IMG/VR virus record: IMGVR_UViG_3300036781_000318
Span: 1-38,166 of that record
Direction: 5' to 3' (one strand)
From: a virus
DNA: 38,166 bases
The notes under the pieces are model-generated. The model saw nothing but the letters and a program-made list of their open reading frames with translations, was not told the DNA's origin and searched no databases. This document shows positions 13,475 to 22,839 of this stretch, one piece after another. Each line of letters starts with the position of its first letter. The first letter of the stretch is position 1. The position numbers were made by a program, and so were the translations under genes.

Positions 13475-15756
13475 TGTACTGGGATTAATGACTCTCCATC
13501 AGGGCCAACGGTATACTGCTGGCCATCGACAGAAACGATATCTCCGGGGGAATATGCTCCTGATCCATCGCTGCTCGTGCCCTGGGCCTGAGCTGACAGG
13601 CTGTTGAGGTTCGGGATCGTCCAATCTGCCTGCGGAATTCCTGCATCGGACAGCTGTTTGGTTGCCTGGTCGTAAATCGGCTGGTAATCCTTTTCGTAGT
13701 TCGCGAAAATCGCCTTTGCGATCGACTGAATCTGCTGGCGCTGGTTGTCGGAAAGCACTCCGCCGTTCTGGAACTTGTTGCCGAATGCGCTGGCCATGTC
13801 TGAGAACGACTGCCCGTCGGTGATGAGCTTCACCTGGGCATCGCTGATGGCGTTTCCGCCGGTATTCAGCTTGGTCAGGGAATCGAGCAAATCCTGATCC
13901 GAAACGGAGCCAGGGGTCTTGATCGCGGCATCGATGCGCGACAGGTAAGGCAATCCGCCAGCCACGAGCTGATAGGCCGGAAGATTGACGTAATTCGAGA
14001 CGATGGCATTTGCCGCCAAGGTATTTCGGCGAGTGGCCAATGCCGTCGTGTTTCCGCTGTCGTTCCGAATCGCGCTGACGGCATCACGAAGACCCTTCGG
14101 GACTTGGGACATCGATGTCGTGCTGCCATTGTCGAATCCGGCCGCGTAGTTCTTCGCGGATGCGTAATCCGCATCGCTCAAACCGTAATTGTTATCAGCG
14201 CTCGGGACGGCAGAAGAGGAGTCGAAAATCTTTCCGCCCGGCTGCTCGTTGCCGTAGATTCCCTTGATGATTGCATCCTGGTCGGTTTTATCGAGCGCCT
14301 TGAAATCGTCTCCGGTCTTCACGCCATACTGGCTGAGGATATCCGCGCCGGTATGGTTGATGTACCATTTTTGGATTGCATCGGAGTTCGAGAGAATCGC
14401 ACGGGACGCTTCCAGAGGGTCTCCATCGATCTTGATGGTACTCATGTCGGGGTTGTCTGAGAACGCGTCTCCCTTTTCCCATTTGATGCCGGCAGCGTCC
14501 AAGGCGGCCGTATATTCGTTTCCGGTGCTGTTCGTCGCGATTGCGGCTGCGATAGGGTTGTTGTTGCGATCGGTTCGGAAAGAGGAATCGCTCAAATCTG
14601 CCGGACTGGACGAAGGGCTTCCGGTCAGCGGAGTCAGCGTTCCGGTGTTTTGGTCGTATGAATACGAATTGCCGTCCGCGTCCTTCACGATTTTCGTTGC
14701 CGAAGGAGCCGCGCCGAAATTGTCCTGCGTAGGAGTCACCCATTGGCCGTTCTTGTACTGCTGCACGTTTCCGCTCGCATCGTAGCGAAGCAGGGATCCG
14801 TCATTGGTGATCTTGGTCGTGTAGTTGCCGACGTCGGCCGCCACGGTCTGCGTGACCGGCTGTCCCGTCGTAGGATCCACGCCATAAAAGAAATATCCGC
14901 TGTTGGTTTTCTGCGGTGTCTGCCATTGGATCTGGTTAGCGGATTTCTGCTGGGCGTTCCAATAGAATGTCGCCTCGGCATCGTCCATTCCGGACTGCTG
15001 AAGAAGTTGAGCATAGCGCGTTGGATCCGCTGCCTTGAACTGGGTCGCCGTGACCCCGGATTTTGCGAGATTCTGGATAGAAGTCTGGGAATCGGTTTTA
15101 GCCGTTGCCGCATCGTCGCGATAGTCCTTGACCGCCTGCGCATCGATGGTCTGCAAGACCTGTGCGATTGCGGCGCCCTTGTTCGCCTTATCCGTGGCGA
15201 TTTGCTTGTCCGCGGTGCGGCCGGCCGACGAGACCATATCACCGCCTGAAGGGCTGCCGACCAAACCGGCCGCTACAGCGGCGGCATTGGCCCCGGATTG
15301 GTCTTTTGATTTCTGATCCTGATCACCTGAAAGAACAGAGTCAAACTGCTGGGCGATTGCATCAATCGTTCCCTGCTCCTCGGATCTGCGCTGGTCGATG
15401 AACGCCTGTTCGCTTCCTGGGGCTGCCCCGTCAGGGTTGTTTGGCGTGATTGGGGTTGGGCCTGATGGCGGCGTGTTGGCAGGAAGGCCATTAGGAGTTC
15501 CGTTGTTGTTGTTTCCGGCGCCCGGCGTGAAGGCTGTCTGCTTTCCGGTTATCGGATCCGTGGTGACTGTTCCAGTGCCTTGGCCGCCATTTAGGTTGTA
15601 ATTCGGTTGTGCGACTGGAGCTGAGGCCGGCACGGCTGGCTGGGTTCGAGGGACTGATTCGTCAGGAGAAGACCAAATGTTCTGGCCAGGTTGGTTCACT
15701 CCGGATTTTTGCTGGAGGGCAGCGATATCTTTTTGGTTTTGGGTTAATGGCAGCAT
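13471..15756 (-). CDS. Large internal virion (ejection-type) protein, 761 aa
   Basis: The first 130 residues are Pro/Gly/Asn-rich and disordered. A helical segment follows (about 120-280), then a beta-containing middle with YFFYGVDPTTGQPVTQTV and DADGNSYSYDQNTGTLTPL. The later part has FRTDRNNNPIAAAI and KIDGDPLEASRAILSNSDAI, a pattern I recall from other phage internal proteins. A helical C-terminus closes it. There is no transmembrane segment or catalytic motif. It shares the PRTQP N-terminal phrase with the 663-aa neighbour, and the two genes overlap by ATGA. They are probably partners in DNA ejection. Confidence 0.7.
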   Translation of the reverse strand: MLPLTQNQKDIAALQQKSGVNQPGQNIWSSPDESVPRTQPAVPASAPVAQPNYNLNGGQGTGTVTTDPITGKQTAFTPGAGNNNNGTPNGLPANTPPSGPTPITPNNPDGAAPGSEQAFIDQRRSEEQGTIDAIAQQFDSVLSGDQDQKSKDQSGANAAAVAAGLVGSPSGGDMVSSAGRTADKQIATDKANKGAAIAQVLQTIDAQAVKDYRDDAATAKTDSQTSIQNLAKSGVTATQFKAADPTRYAQLLQQSGMDDAEATFYWNAQQKSANQIQWQTPQKTNSGYFFYGVDPTTGQPVTQTVAADVGNYTTKITNDGSLLRYDASGNVQQYKNGQWVTPTQDNFGAAPSATKIVKDADGNSYSYDQNTGTLTPLTGSPSSSPADLSDSSFRTDRNNNPIAAAIATNSTGNEYTAALDAAGIKWEKGDAFSDNPDMSTIKIDGDPLEASRAILSNSDAIQKWYINHTGADILSQYGVKTGDDFKALDKTDQDAIIKGIYGNEQPGGKIFDSSSAVPSADNNYGLSDADYASAKNYAAGFDNGSTTSMSQVPKGLRDAVSAIRNDSGNTTALATRRNTLAANAIVSNYVNLPAYQLVAGGLPYLSRIDAAIKTPGSVSDQDLLDSLTKLNTGGNAISDAQVKLITDGQSFSDMASAFGNKFQNGGVLSDNQRQQIQSIAKAIFANYEKDYQPIYDQATKQLSDAGIPQADWTIPNLNSLSAQAQGTSSDGSGAYSPGDIVSVDGQQYTVGPDGESLIPVQ

Positions 15757-15760
15757 GTCT

Positions 15761-17590
15761 TTACCAAATGTTGGTGATCAATAATGAAGTTGAAGAAGTG
15801 GATATGCCGACCTTGCGACTGTTCGTTCCCGTCGTTGTTCCTATCGTGCCTGCCGTGTTGTTCAAATAATACTGCATACCCGTGGTCAATCCGGATATGC
15901 CGGTATTGGCCAATCCGCTTATCGCGACAGTTGCCGTTCCGCCTGCGGAAGTCGTTGTGTTGGAGAAACCGATAAACGCAGCGTACGAATTCTGATATTG
16001 GGAATAGGTCGACGTCGCCGAACTTGCAGGATATATGCCGAATGTAGGAGCCGTGGCTGGGGCAAGGGAAACCATGAATATCGCGTTCGAGGAAGCCGTA
16101 GAGGTTGCGGTTGAGGTGACTGTCGTTGCCGCCGGCAGCACGACCCCGGATGAATAAACACTCGATGCGTTGCTGAATGCTCCGGTTCCGCTGAAGCTGG
16201 TGAAGGATCCCGATGTCGCTATTCCCACGCCATAGCTATACACGGCAGCGCCATTCGCGACGGTGGCCAAGGTGGTGGATTGTGTCGTGCTTTTCGTTGC
16301 GGAAGTGTGAGCTTCAGGCTGTCCGGATTGGCTTACATTGTATACAGAGGTATATGAAATCGAGGTAACGGCTCCGCTCGACATGTTCACCGTAAGGGTA
16401 CCTGATCCCGTAGGGGGGGCGCTTATGTAATAGGATGCGGCAACCTGTGCGTGTCCGTTGATGTCAGTGAATGGAATGCTGTCAAGCTGGGTCATCGCCG
16501 AACCGGCGAACGTAACGCTCGTGATGCTGCCTGCGGATCCTCCGCCGGTGGCCAAGAAAACCATGAGACCGCGGTTTGAGTTCGAACCAATGGTTATAGA
16601 TCCTTGCGACGTGCCGCTGGTGTCGATTTTTATTCCGCCGTCAGTCTGCTGATATCCGAAAACGACAGCCTGGCCGGCCGTGACATTCCCGGATGTCGTG
16701 AAGGTCGAAACGCCAGGGTTCACATAAAAGGATGTATCGATCAATCCTGATCCGTTGGTGCGAACGAGCTTATTCGCCGTGGATATGGTGGCGGTGTCTG
16801 CAAAATCCTCAAAGAGGTTCGATCCGCTGACTGCTGTTCCGGACTGGCCTGCAAGGGCTAGTTTCTGGTTCGCTGTCGGGAGCTGCGTGTTGTAAATCGA
16901 AGCGGCGAGCATTGCTGGCTGAACGGTCAAATCCGCGCCGGTAGATCCCGATGCGGTTCCTGCGTTTATCTGCGAGGTCGTGGCTTCCTGATAGATACCC
17001 TTCACCGTGGTCGAACCGTTCGGCGCGCCGGCGAATGCCGTATTGTCTACATAGGTCTTGTCGACTATCTGAAGCCCTGTGGTGAAGCTTGGGGCCGTCG
17101 CATAGGTCAGGACGTTCGGGAAAGAGTCGGTGCCGTTCGCAAGACGGGAAAGTATGGCGAGAGTCGGATAGTCGGTGATTTTAACGTCAGCGCCGCGGCG
17201 ATGGCTGAATATCAGCGAAGCGTCGCTCTGGTACGGGTTCTGGGGATCTATGCCGCGGAGAAGCGTGGTGACGGTCGTTCCCGACATCGTTCCGCACATG
17301 TATTCCTGCTGCGCGGTGCCGCCGTCAACCAAGAAACACTGATAACCGCTCAGGGCGGTTCCGGCACGGTCAGTCGCGGTCACGAGGAACGCGCTCGTGT
17401 CGTTGGTCGCCATGGAGTTCGCGAGCGACGTTTCGAACAGGGCAACGGAACTCGGGATGTTGGCGGTCGCGCCGAAGATTCCGAAGACCTTGTTATGCTC
17501 GTGGATCTGGAATGCTGCGGTCGCGCCTCCTGCGATGATTGCAATCGCTGCGAGGCTGGCCAGGATTTTTGCGCTGAGTGATTTTAGCAT
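15761..17590 (-). CDS. Membrane-anchored adhesin/tail-fibre-like protein, 609 aa
   Basis: Residues 1-27 form a signal peptide or anchor (MLKSLSAKILASLAAIAIIA). Residues about 50-150 match a tail-associated module I recall with CGTMSGTTVTTLLRGIDPQN and SHRRGADVKITDYPTLAI. After that the sequence is Ser/Thr/Gly/Ala-rich beta structure, including a CBM- or fibre-like domain around 320-460. Such composition fits a receptor-binding fibre or surface-exposed decoration. The anchor is unusual for a virion protein made in the cytoplasm. It lies between nozzle and ejection genes, which supports a tail location. Confidence 0.7.
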   Translation of the reverse strand: MLKSLSAKILASLAAIAIIAGGATAAFQIHEHNKVFGIFGATANIPSSVALFETSLANSMATNDTSAFLVTATDRAGTALSGYQCFLVDGGTAQQEYMCGTMSGTTVTTLLRGIDPQNPYQSDASLIFSHRRGADVKITDYPTLAILSRLANGTDSFPNVLTYATAPSFTTGLQIVDKTYVDNTAFAGAPNGSTTVKGIYQEATTSQINAGTASGSTGADLTVQPAMLAASIYNTQLPTANQKLALAGQSGTAVSGSNLFEDFADTATISTANKLVRTNGSGLIDTSFYVNPGVSTFTTSGNVTAGQAVVFGYQQTDGGIKIDTSGTSQGSITIGSNSNRGLMVFLATGGGSAGSITSVTFAGSAMTQLDSIPFTDINGHAQVAASYYISAPPTGSGTLTVNMSSGAVTSISYTSVYNVSQSGQPEAHTSATKSTTQSTTLATVANGAAVYSYGVGIATSGSFTSFSGTGAFSNASSVYSSGVVLPAATTVTSTATSTASSNAIFMVSLAPATAPTFGIYPASSATSTYSQYQNSYAAFIGFSNTTTSAGGTATVAISGLANTGISGLTTGMQYYLNNTAGTIGTTTGTNSRKVGISTSSTSLLITNIW

Positions 17591-17603
17591 GTTTGTTTTC
17601 TTA

Positions 17604-17612
17604 ATTATATCA
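17604..17612 (-). promoter_or_regulatory. Possible extended -10 promoter before the 609-aa gene
   Basis: On the minus strand the sequence reads TGATATAAT (17612-17604), an extended -10 (TGn-TATAAT). No good -35 is found 17 bases upstream. The ATG at 17590 lies 13 bases beyond the box. It may give internal late transcription, but it is a short AT-rich match in an intergenic gap. Confidence 0.3.
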
Positions 17613-17614
17613 GA

Positions 17615-20119
17615 TTATTGGTTGCCCGGTTGCATGTATTGCAGGGGCGCGCGCCGCCCCTTGTAACGAATGTCCCTAAAAGCGTACTGGTTGATCTGCA
17701 ATGCCCCAATCGCATTCGCGATGAACTGCGGCGTCACATATTGGAATACAGGGCTGGCCACGAGGAACTCGTATTCGAAATGGTATGCGTTGACTCCAGT
17801 CCCAGCCTGTCCGATGACCTGTGATCCCATCATTTGGGATCCGACCAAGATTCCGCTCCCCATATCAACATATGGGCCTGTTCCGGAAATCATGCCGACG
17901 TTAATGAACTCTCCGGAATCAAACTGCATCCAAATGCCGAAAGACTGGGAAGGGTTTATGTAACCTTCAATATAGAATCGGTAGAACCGCTTGAGACCAT
18001 CGATTTCGAGATCATACTGCGGCTCGGTGCGATAATTGTTGATGATATTGTTGTCGTCGTCGTATCCGCTGAAGACCTCGAACACATTATTCGAAAGGCT
18101 GTCTCCAGCGAGCAGTCCGCCGTTGTATTCGGCAAGCACGGTCGTCTGGATATCGGTCTTGTCCCAGAATCCGGTGATCCTGTTTCGAACATAGGTGACA
18201 TTGTTCTGGGGATTATTGGTGCCGTTCAGGATGCTTTGGCAGGCGAGCAACTGATAGTCCCCCCATTCGAACACTGCCGGATGGTCAAAACCCTGCACGG
18301 TCAGGTCAAGATCCACCGAGAGTTCGGTTGGTATGATGACGTTTCCGGCTTCGTTATATGCGATGGTCTGGAACCTTGGGTTCGTCTGCTGGCTGAAATC
18401 GAGATACGGGATGCCGTTATCGGTTTCCGTGGCCGCGCGCCAGTAAGGTATCCCGAGGTTGCCGCGGTAGATTATATTCGTTGGGTTCAAATCGCTTCCA
18501 GAGCCGTCAGCGACGGTGAGTGCCCATGCGTTGTAGAGGTGAAGGCAGTATTCGACCCCTTCGAAAGAATACAGGCTCATGAACGGGCCGCTCGGGAACT
18601 GCGGATAATAATTCCCGTCCCCTGCAATGCGAGGCGTGGAATATCCGAAATTGTTGATCGTAAGCGTGGACAGTTCGACAAGATATGTTCCGACAACATC
18701 GCCTGCTCCGGTAATCGGAGCCGTATTGAAAGTCACGGAATACGCTCCGCTGCTGTAGTTCACGGTTCCGGTGCCGCCCAAGTTGCTGGTGAGGTTCCCT
18801 ACCCCGTCATCAATGAAGAACTCGCCCTTTCCGACCTTGCCTCCCGACAGCGGCGCATAAGTCAGGAACCCTTGATCCTTTTGCGTGTTCTGGGAGACTA
18901 CGAAATGCGTGGCATCGACGATGCGGATGACAGTTAGAACCAAGCTATTGATCTGTGACATGCTCAGGATGTTGAAAGCCTGGGCATTGAACGTGAACAC
19001 CGGACTGCTCGACATTTGCAGCGAAGTATCGCTGAAAATCTGCGTTACGGTGAACTGCGTGTTGGCAATCAGGATTTCAGACCCGACTTGCAGTTCGGTC
19101 GTGAAATGCGTACCGGATCCGGTGAGATAAGGGGAATTCATGGCTGCCGATGCGGTGCCGGTTCCGGCAACGCTTACCGGAATTCCTGAAGCGATTACCA
19201 GATCACCCAAAGCCAGACCGTGAGCTGACGCTGTGGTTATCTCTGCGTTGGTGTCGTTCGTGATCTGCGTGATCGTCTCTGAAGCGCCTTGCCCGACGAC
19301 CAAGATATTGAAACCGCTCTGTTTCGGGAATGCGGAATTGAGTCCGAAATATGTAAAATTTCCGGCGAAGGTCTTGGTAGTGCCGTCACCGCTGCCCAAG
19401 ACATCCTGCGAAAAGCCGCCGTTGTCGCTGATATAGCCTGCGCCGAAATACTGGCCATATGAGGCCCAATCGATCTTGGACTGGTAAAGCCCGACCGCAT
19501 CGACTGCGCCCGAGTTCTTGACGTGGTTGTTCCAAAGGAACATGCGATTCTGCTTGATCTTCATGTATCCGCGGAACGAATAGCTCTGCATGTCGAGGGC
19601 GTATCCGGGATCCGCGAGGTGGATCTTGTAGATCGACGAGTGAGGACTCGAAATGTACATGAAATAGCCGGCGAGGTTCGCGTATGGCTCGATGGCGACG
19701 TCATCAGCATCGGCCGCTACAGGAAGCAAATGCGTGAACGCGCCATTATTGGTTACGGGGATGGTGTCATCGGTGGTCTGGTCGTAGTATTTCGCAATCT
19801 GTCCGTTTCCTGGGTCGTCATAGGTAAAAATCGGAATCTGCCGGGCATCCTTGCGAGAACCGACGGCCAAGCCGCTGATATGCCCCGTTCCCAGATTTCG
19901 CGTCTTGCCAAGAAGCTTGGTACCCATGCGGAGCTGAATATTGTCGCCCTGTTCGCCGGTAATCCAGTTCAATTCATCCTGCGCATGGCCTTTTGGGATC
20001 TGGTGAGGGTTCTGAATGGAAGTGATGAGTCCGCCGAACGAGGTCACGACAAAATCGGGGATGCTGGCTCCTGCCCGTGATTTGCCGGCACTCGGTTTTT
20101 TGATCTGATTTTTAGCCAT
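17615..20119 (-). CDS. Tail nozzle/hub-like structural protein, 834 aa
   Basis: I place the start at ATG 20117-20119 (MAKNQIKKPSAGKSRAG), since longer in-frame extensions run far into the upstream gene. The product is a large beta-rich protein with repeated short Gly/Asn turns, and contains GGLITSIQNPHQIPKGHAQD near its start and DWASYGQYFGAGYI-like Tyr/Gly segments. The pattern, the size and the place directly after a tail-adaptor gene match podovirus nozzle proteins (T7 gp12 or P22 gp10 type). There is no signal peptide. Assignment rests on context and composition. Confidence 0.7.
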   Translation of the reverse strand: MAKNQIKKPSAGKSRAGASIPDFVVTSFGGLITSIQNPHQIPKGHAQDELNWITGEQGDNIQLRMGTKLLGKTRNLGTGHISGLAVGSRKDARQIPIFTYDDPGNGQIAKYYDQTTDDTIPVTNNGAFTHLLPVAADADDVAIEPYANLAGYFMYISSPHSSIYKIHLADPGYALDMQSYSFRGYMKIKQNRMFLWNNHVKNSGAVDAVGLYQSKIDWASYGQYFGAGYISDNGGFSQDVLGSGDGTTKTFAGNFTYFGLNSAFPKQSGFNILVVGQGASETITQITNDTNAEITTASAHGLALGDLVIASGIPVSVAGTGTASAAMNSPYLTGSGTHFTTELQVGSEILIANTQFTVTQIFSDTSLQMSSSPVFTFNAQAFNILSMSQINSLVLTVIRIVDATHFVVSQNTQKDQGFLTYAPLSGGKVGKGEFFIDDGVGNLTSNLGGTGTVNYSSGAYSVTFNTAPITGAGDVVGTYLVELSTLTINNFGYSTPRIAGDGNYYPQFPSGPFMSLYSFEGVEYCLHLYNAWALTVADGSGSDLNPTNIIYRGNLGIPYWRAATETDNGIPYLDFSQQTNPRFQTIAYNEAGNVIIPTELSVDLDLTVQGFDHPAVFEWGDYQLLACQSILNGTNNPQNNVTYVRNRITGFWDKTDIQTTVLAEYNGGLLAGDSLSNNVFEVFSGYDDDNNIINNYRTEPQYDLEIDGLKRFYRFYIEGYINPSQSFGIWMQFDSGEFINVGMISGTGPYVDMGSGILVGSQMMGSQVIGQAGTGVNAYHFEYEFLVASPVFQYVTPQFIANAIGALQINQYAFRDIRYKGRRAPLQYMQPGNQ

Positions 20120-20816
20120 TATAATCGTCCATTGGAACACGTCCGCCATAAATAGGGTAGCCATTCGAACGGCCACGGGAAAGCCCTCGCAAGGATCCGA
20201 CCTGGAGCGAGGCATTCCATCGTTTCATGGCAGAAAGCATTTCCTGAACCGTTGAATCGTTTCCGACCGCCATGCGCGCATTATTTTCATCGTAATCGAT
20301 TCCGCTGCGGAACAATGCGGCGACATAATAAGGAATGATTGCATGGAATTTAGCCGGGAAATGCAGCCATTGGGTTCCGGCCGTGATTGGCGCATTATCC
20401 AGAATGTAGTTCTGTTGGATTATGTATGTCTGATCGACTCCTCCGCAAAGGAACAATTGGAAGTTCGCGTAATCGACGTAGAACCGCGCGTAGTCGTCTT
20501 GGTAGGAAATGGCATATTCCAAAGGCACTTCCTCGTAATTATCGAGGAACTGTTCTGTATTTCCCATTTGGTAGAGGACGATTGGGCGTTCGCTGCGCCA
20601 CCTGCTGAAATCACTGGCCAGCGTCTTCGCAGACTTATAATTGTCGCCTTTGCTTGCGATCTGGCTGATATTTTGCGCGCGAAGGACTGCCCAATCGGAT
20701 TCCTGTTCAATGACTCCTTGGGCCAATACGGCTAGCGTCAGGAAAGCGTTGATGTCCAAATCAAGGTTGTTCGTGATGGTGCCAGTATAGAAGTTGTACA
20801 TGTCTTGACCGGTCAT
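20112..20816 (-). CDS. Head-tail adaptor / tail tubular A-like protein
   Basis: I start at the ATG 20814-20816, which overlaps the upstream stop as ATGA and has AAAGGA 8 bases before it. The TTG at 20837 is less likely. The 234-aa protein is mostly helical and contains LAQGVIEQESDWAVLRAQNI and IPYYVAALFRSGIDYDENNA, then a C-terminal basic/Gly tail. Size, fold pattern and position before the nozzle gene suit a T7 gp11-type adaptor that joins the portal to the tail. Confidence 0.65.
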   Translation of the reverse strand: MTGQDMYNFYTGTITNNLDLDINAFLTLAVLAQGVIEQESDWAVLRAQNISQIASKGDNYKSAKTLASDFSRWRSERPIVLYQMGNTEQFLDNYEEVPLEYAISYQDDYARFYVDYANFQLFLCGGVDQTYIIQQNYILDNAPITAGTQWLHFPAKFHAIIPYYVAALFRSGIDYDENNARMAVGNDSTVQEMLSAMKRWNASLQVGSLRGLSRGRSNGYPIYGGRVPMDDYNG

Positions 20817-21652
20817 CGGAAGAATCCTTTCAGCCAATTTAGGATGGCGGTAATTATTGAAATCGTTCCGATCACGACAGGATTTTCGGGGACGTCGGAG
20901 AAGCAGAACACGCCGAAGGTGAACTCGCGGTTCACGACCTCGCGCGGAAAATAGAGTATGCCGTTATTTCCGGATTCGGCGCCTTCGGAATTCTGAACCA
21001 TCAGATAGGTTACGCCGGCAATCTCCTCCCATCCGAATATCTTGAACGCATGTTGCGCTACTCTTTCGCTGTATTCGGTCGGGATGATTCCCGGTTGGCC
21101 GATGTTCCATTCCGCGTACCAGTTCGAACCGGAAAGGATAGAGCGCCTGCTCGATTGATTCTGGTAAAGTGTCTGGCGGATGCTGTCGAAAAGGTCTCCT
21201 GCGAATTCCTCTACCTGAAAATAGCCGGCTATCTTGTTTGTCGCGGCGATCGCGTCAAGCTCGACCGGCCAGTTTTTCCAGTCAGCGATGAAATCGCGCG
21301 TCTGGTCATCGAGCGTGAATGGCGCATCGGACTGCGGCAGGAAACCGAACTTCTGGGCAGCCTTGCAGGCAGTACGGAGATCTGCGCCATAAGCCTGAGG
21401 ATTGCCCATTATTTGCTTTTCCTTGGAAAAGAACCATTCTGCCGACATCGCCGCGCTTTTCTCGCCTTCCTCGATTTCGGTTGCCGCTTCGGCAGTACAC
21501 AGATCCGTCTCATATTGGTTCTTTATCCTGAGAGGCGGATCGCAAATTGCGAACGAAGCCGGCAACACTACCTGTCCGGACGCTCCAAACGTGCGATGAA
21601 ATGAATAATCGCGGCGATCTTCTGCTAGTTTTTTGAGTCCGGTGTTTATCAT
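20813..21652 (-). CDS. Papain-like (C1) cysteine peptidase with C-terminal membrane segment
   Basis: The 279-aa protein has the complete C1 set in order: Gln46 and Cys52 in IKNQYETDLCTAEA, His201 in QHAFKIFGWEE, Asn221 in VQNSEGAESGNNGILYFPRE. Its start (RRDYSFHRTFGASG) resembles the start of the endolysin's C1 domain (KRDVVYASIVPNAA), so the two look paralogous. A hydrophobic helix near 259-275 (VVIGTISIITAILNWLK) could anchor it in a membrane. Placed among tail genes, it may be a virion peptidase that matures a structural protein or attacks the host surface during entry. Confidence 0.8.
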   Translation of the reverse strand: MINTGLKKLAEDRRDYSFHRTFGASGQVVLPASFAICDPPLRIKNQYETDLCTAEAATEIEEGEKSAAMSAEWFFSKEKQIMGNPQAYGADLRTACKAAQKFGFLPQSDAPFTLDDQTRDFIADWKNWPVELDAIAATNKIAGYFQVEEFAGDLFDSIRQTLYQNQSSRRSILSGSNWYAEWNIGQPGIIPTEYSERVAQHAFKIFGWEEIAGVTYLMVQNSEGAESGNNGILYFPREVVNREFTFGVFCFSDVPENPVVIGTISIITAILNWLKGFFR

Positions 21653-21656
21653 AAAT

Positions 21657-22157
21657 TTATACTGGCTTAATATTTCCTTCTATTTTCAGTTCGGTTGGAA
21701 TGCTGCTCGAATTCCCGGAAAGGTGGCCTTCAACCATTCCCAGCGTATGTATTATTTTCTGCATTATGCCGCTCATTTCCTTGCGATCGTCAGCTGTCTG
21801 CTGGACGGATGTCAGCATGATCTGCTGGAATTTCTGGGTTTCCGGATCACGCCCTGCCACAATATCCTTGAAGAGCTGGAGCTGCTGATCCTTGACGAGC
21901 AACTGGCCTTGGATATTTGCGATTTGTCTTGATGCTTCCGCTTGGTCGTTCTTAAGCTTTTCGACCACATCCTCATAGCCCTTGATTTGGTTCCTGAGAT
22001 TCACGATCAGGTTATTCTCCGCGACCACATCGCCATTCTGGTATTTCTTTCGGCTGCTGACGAAAGCCGCGATGCAGACGGCCGAGCCGCCGGCGATGAG
22101 TACCGCTATCTCGATGATTTGTTTCGCTGTTTCAAGCGTGCCTGGGTTTATTAGCAT
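21657..22157 (-). CDS. Membrane-anchored coiled-coil protein (spanin-like topology)
   Basis: The 166-aa protein has one N-terminal transmembrane helix (about 14-33, IEIAVLIAGGSAVCIAAFVS) followed by a basic stretch and a long coiled coil (about 44-100, ENNLIVNLRNQIKGYEDVVE onward). The tail is Ser/Pro rich. The layout resembles an inner-membrane spanin or the coiled-coil membrane proteins found beside phage tail genes. It is far from the holin and endolysin, so a spanin role is uncertain. The A-rich leader has no Shine-Dalgarno. Confidence 0.65.
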   Translation of the reverse strand: MLINPGTLETAKQIIEIAVLIAGGSAVCIAAFVSSRKKYQNGDVVAENNLIVNLRNQIKGYEDVVEKLKNDQAEASRQIANIQGQLLVKDQQLQLFKDIVAGRDPETQKFQQIMLTSVQQTADDRKEMSGIMQKIIHTLGMVEGHLSGNSSSIPTELKIEGNIKPV

Positions 22158-22159
22158 GT

Positions 22160-22408
22160 TTATTTTCGTTTATTTTGGCAACTGCCGTCCTGATCATAGA
22201 CTTGAAGCGCGTAGCTGTTCGTGTGCGGACACGCTGCAATCTGCTGTTTTCTATCGCTGCCGCGGATCACGCCGAAAGCGAGAAAAATTCCGGCAATTAT
22301 CAGGGAAATCCCGACTGCCAGGTATGGGTTAACGTAAAGCTTCTTTGTCTTGCCGTCCATCAGATATTCCTGATGAAATCTGTTTCGTTGTTCTTGATTA
22401 AAGGGCAT
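22160..22408 (-). CDS. Small single-pass membrane protein, 82 aa
   Basis: The N-terminal 25 residues are charged and hydrophilic. One strong transmembrane helix spans about 28-47 (PYLAVGISLIIAGIFLAFGV). The remaining tail has two cysteines (residues 60 and 77), which could form a disulfide if exported. Function is unknown. It ends 2 bases before the coiled-coil membrane protein and overlaps the start of the previous gene's end by 11 bases, so it is probably co-translated with both. Confidence 0.65.
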   Translation of the reverse strand: MPFNQEQRNRFHQEYLMDGKTKKLYVNPYLAVGISLIIAGIFLAFGVIRGSDRKQQIAACPHTNSYALQVYDQDGSCQNKRK

Positions 22409-22838
22409 TTCCTACTCCTTTTGCGGTGACCATTATTACAGTCCCGTTTGGTACGGCTATCACACTTCTGGAACCCAAAACCGGAATTCCGACGACCGTT
22501 ATTCCGGTGAACGACTGTTGCGATGCCGTGATGGTTAATGTTTTTAGATCAGGTGATATAGTCCAGCCGTAACCGGGAAACATCGAAGTCCCGTTTACCT
22601 GGAAATCGATATTGGTGACCAGCGTGAACAATGCATTCCCTGTCGCAGTTCCGTCATCGGTCAGATAGCAGACACCGACTCCACTTCCGCCGGCGAGGGT
22701 AACTGTCCTGACTGCATCAGGTTTCCGTAAATAGTTAACACCGTCGACGTTGACCATCGCCGATTGCTCGATGGTTGCGGCATCCGTCTTCAGGATCCCA
22801 TCGGTAACATTTTCAAGTTCTCCGTTTACGATATCCAT
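22398..22838 (-). CDS. Hypothetical virion-module beta protein, 146 aa
   Basis: This soluble, beta-rich protein contains TVTLAGGSGVGVCYLTDDGT and the hydrophobic C-terminal run GITVVGIPVLGSRSVIAVPN. It has no anchor, unlike its neighbours. The composition suggests a structural or fibre-accessory protein. It follows directly after an anchored 166-aa protein. No Shine-Dalgarno is visible before its ATG, so coupling is likely. Confidence 0.7.
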   Translation of the reverse strand: MDIVNGELENVTDGILKTDAATIEQSAMVNVDGVNYLRKPDAVRTVTLAGGSGVGVCYLTDDGTATGNALFTLVTNIDFQVNGTSMFPGYGWTISPDLKTLTITASQQSFTGITVVGIPVLGSRSVIAVPNGTVIMVTAKGVGNAL

Positions 22839-22839
22839 G

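Noticed and set aside
14736-15242. 168-codon minus-strand frame inside the 761-aa gene
   Set aside because: It is Arg/Ser/Pro-rich, as expected from a shifted frame of a Gln/Ala/Asp-rich gene, and has none of the family-like phrases that support the dcm overlap.
17834-18937. 367-codon plus-strand open frame opposite the nozzle gene
   Set aside because: Antisense shadow with biased composition and no recognisable domain. All neighbouring genes are on the other strand.
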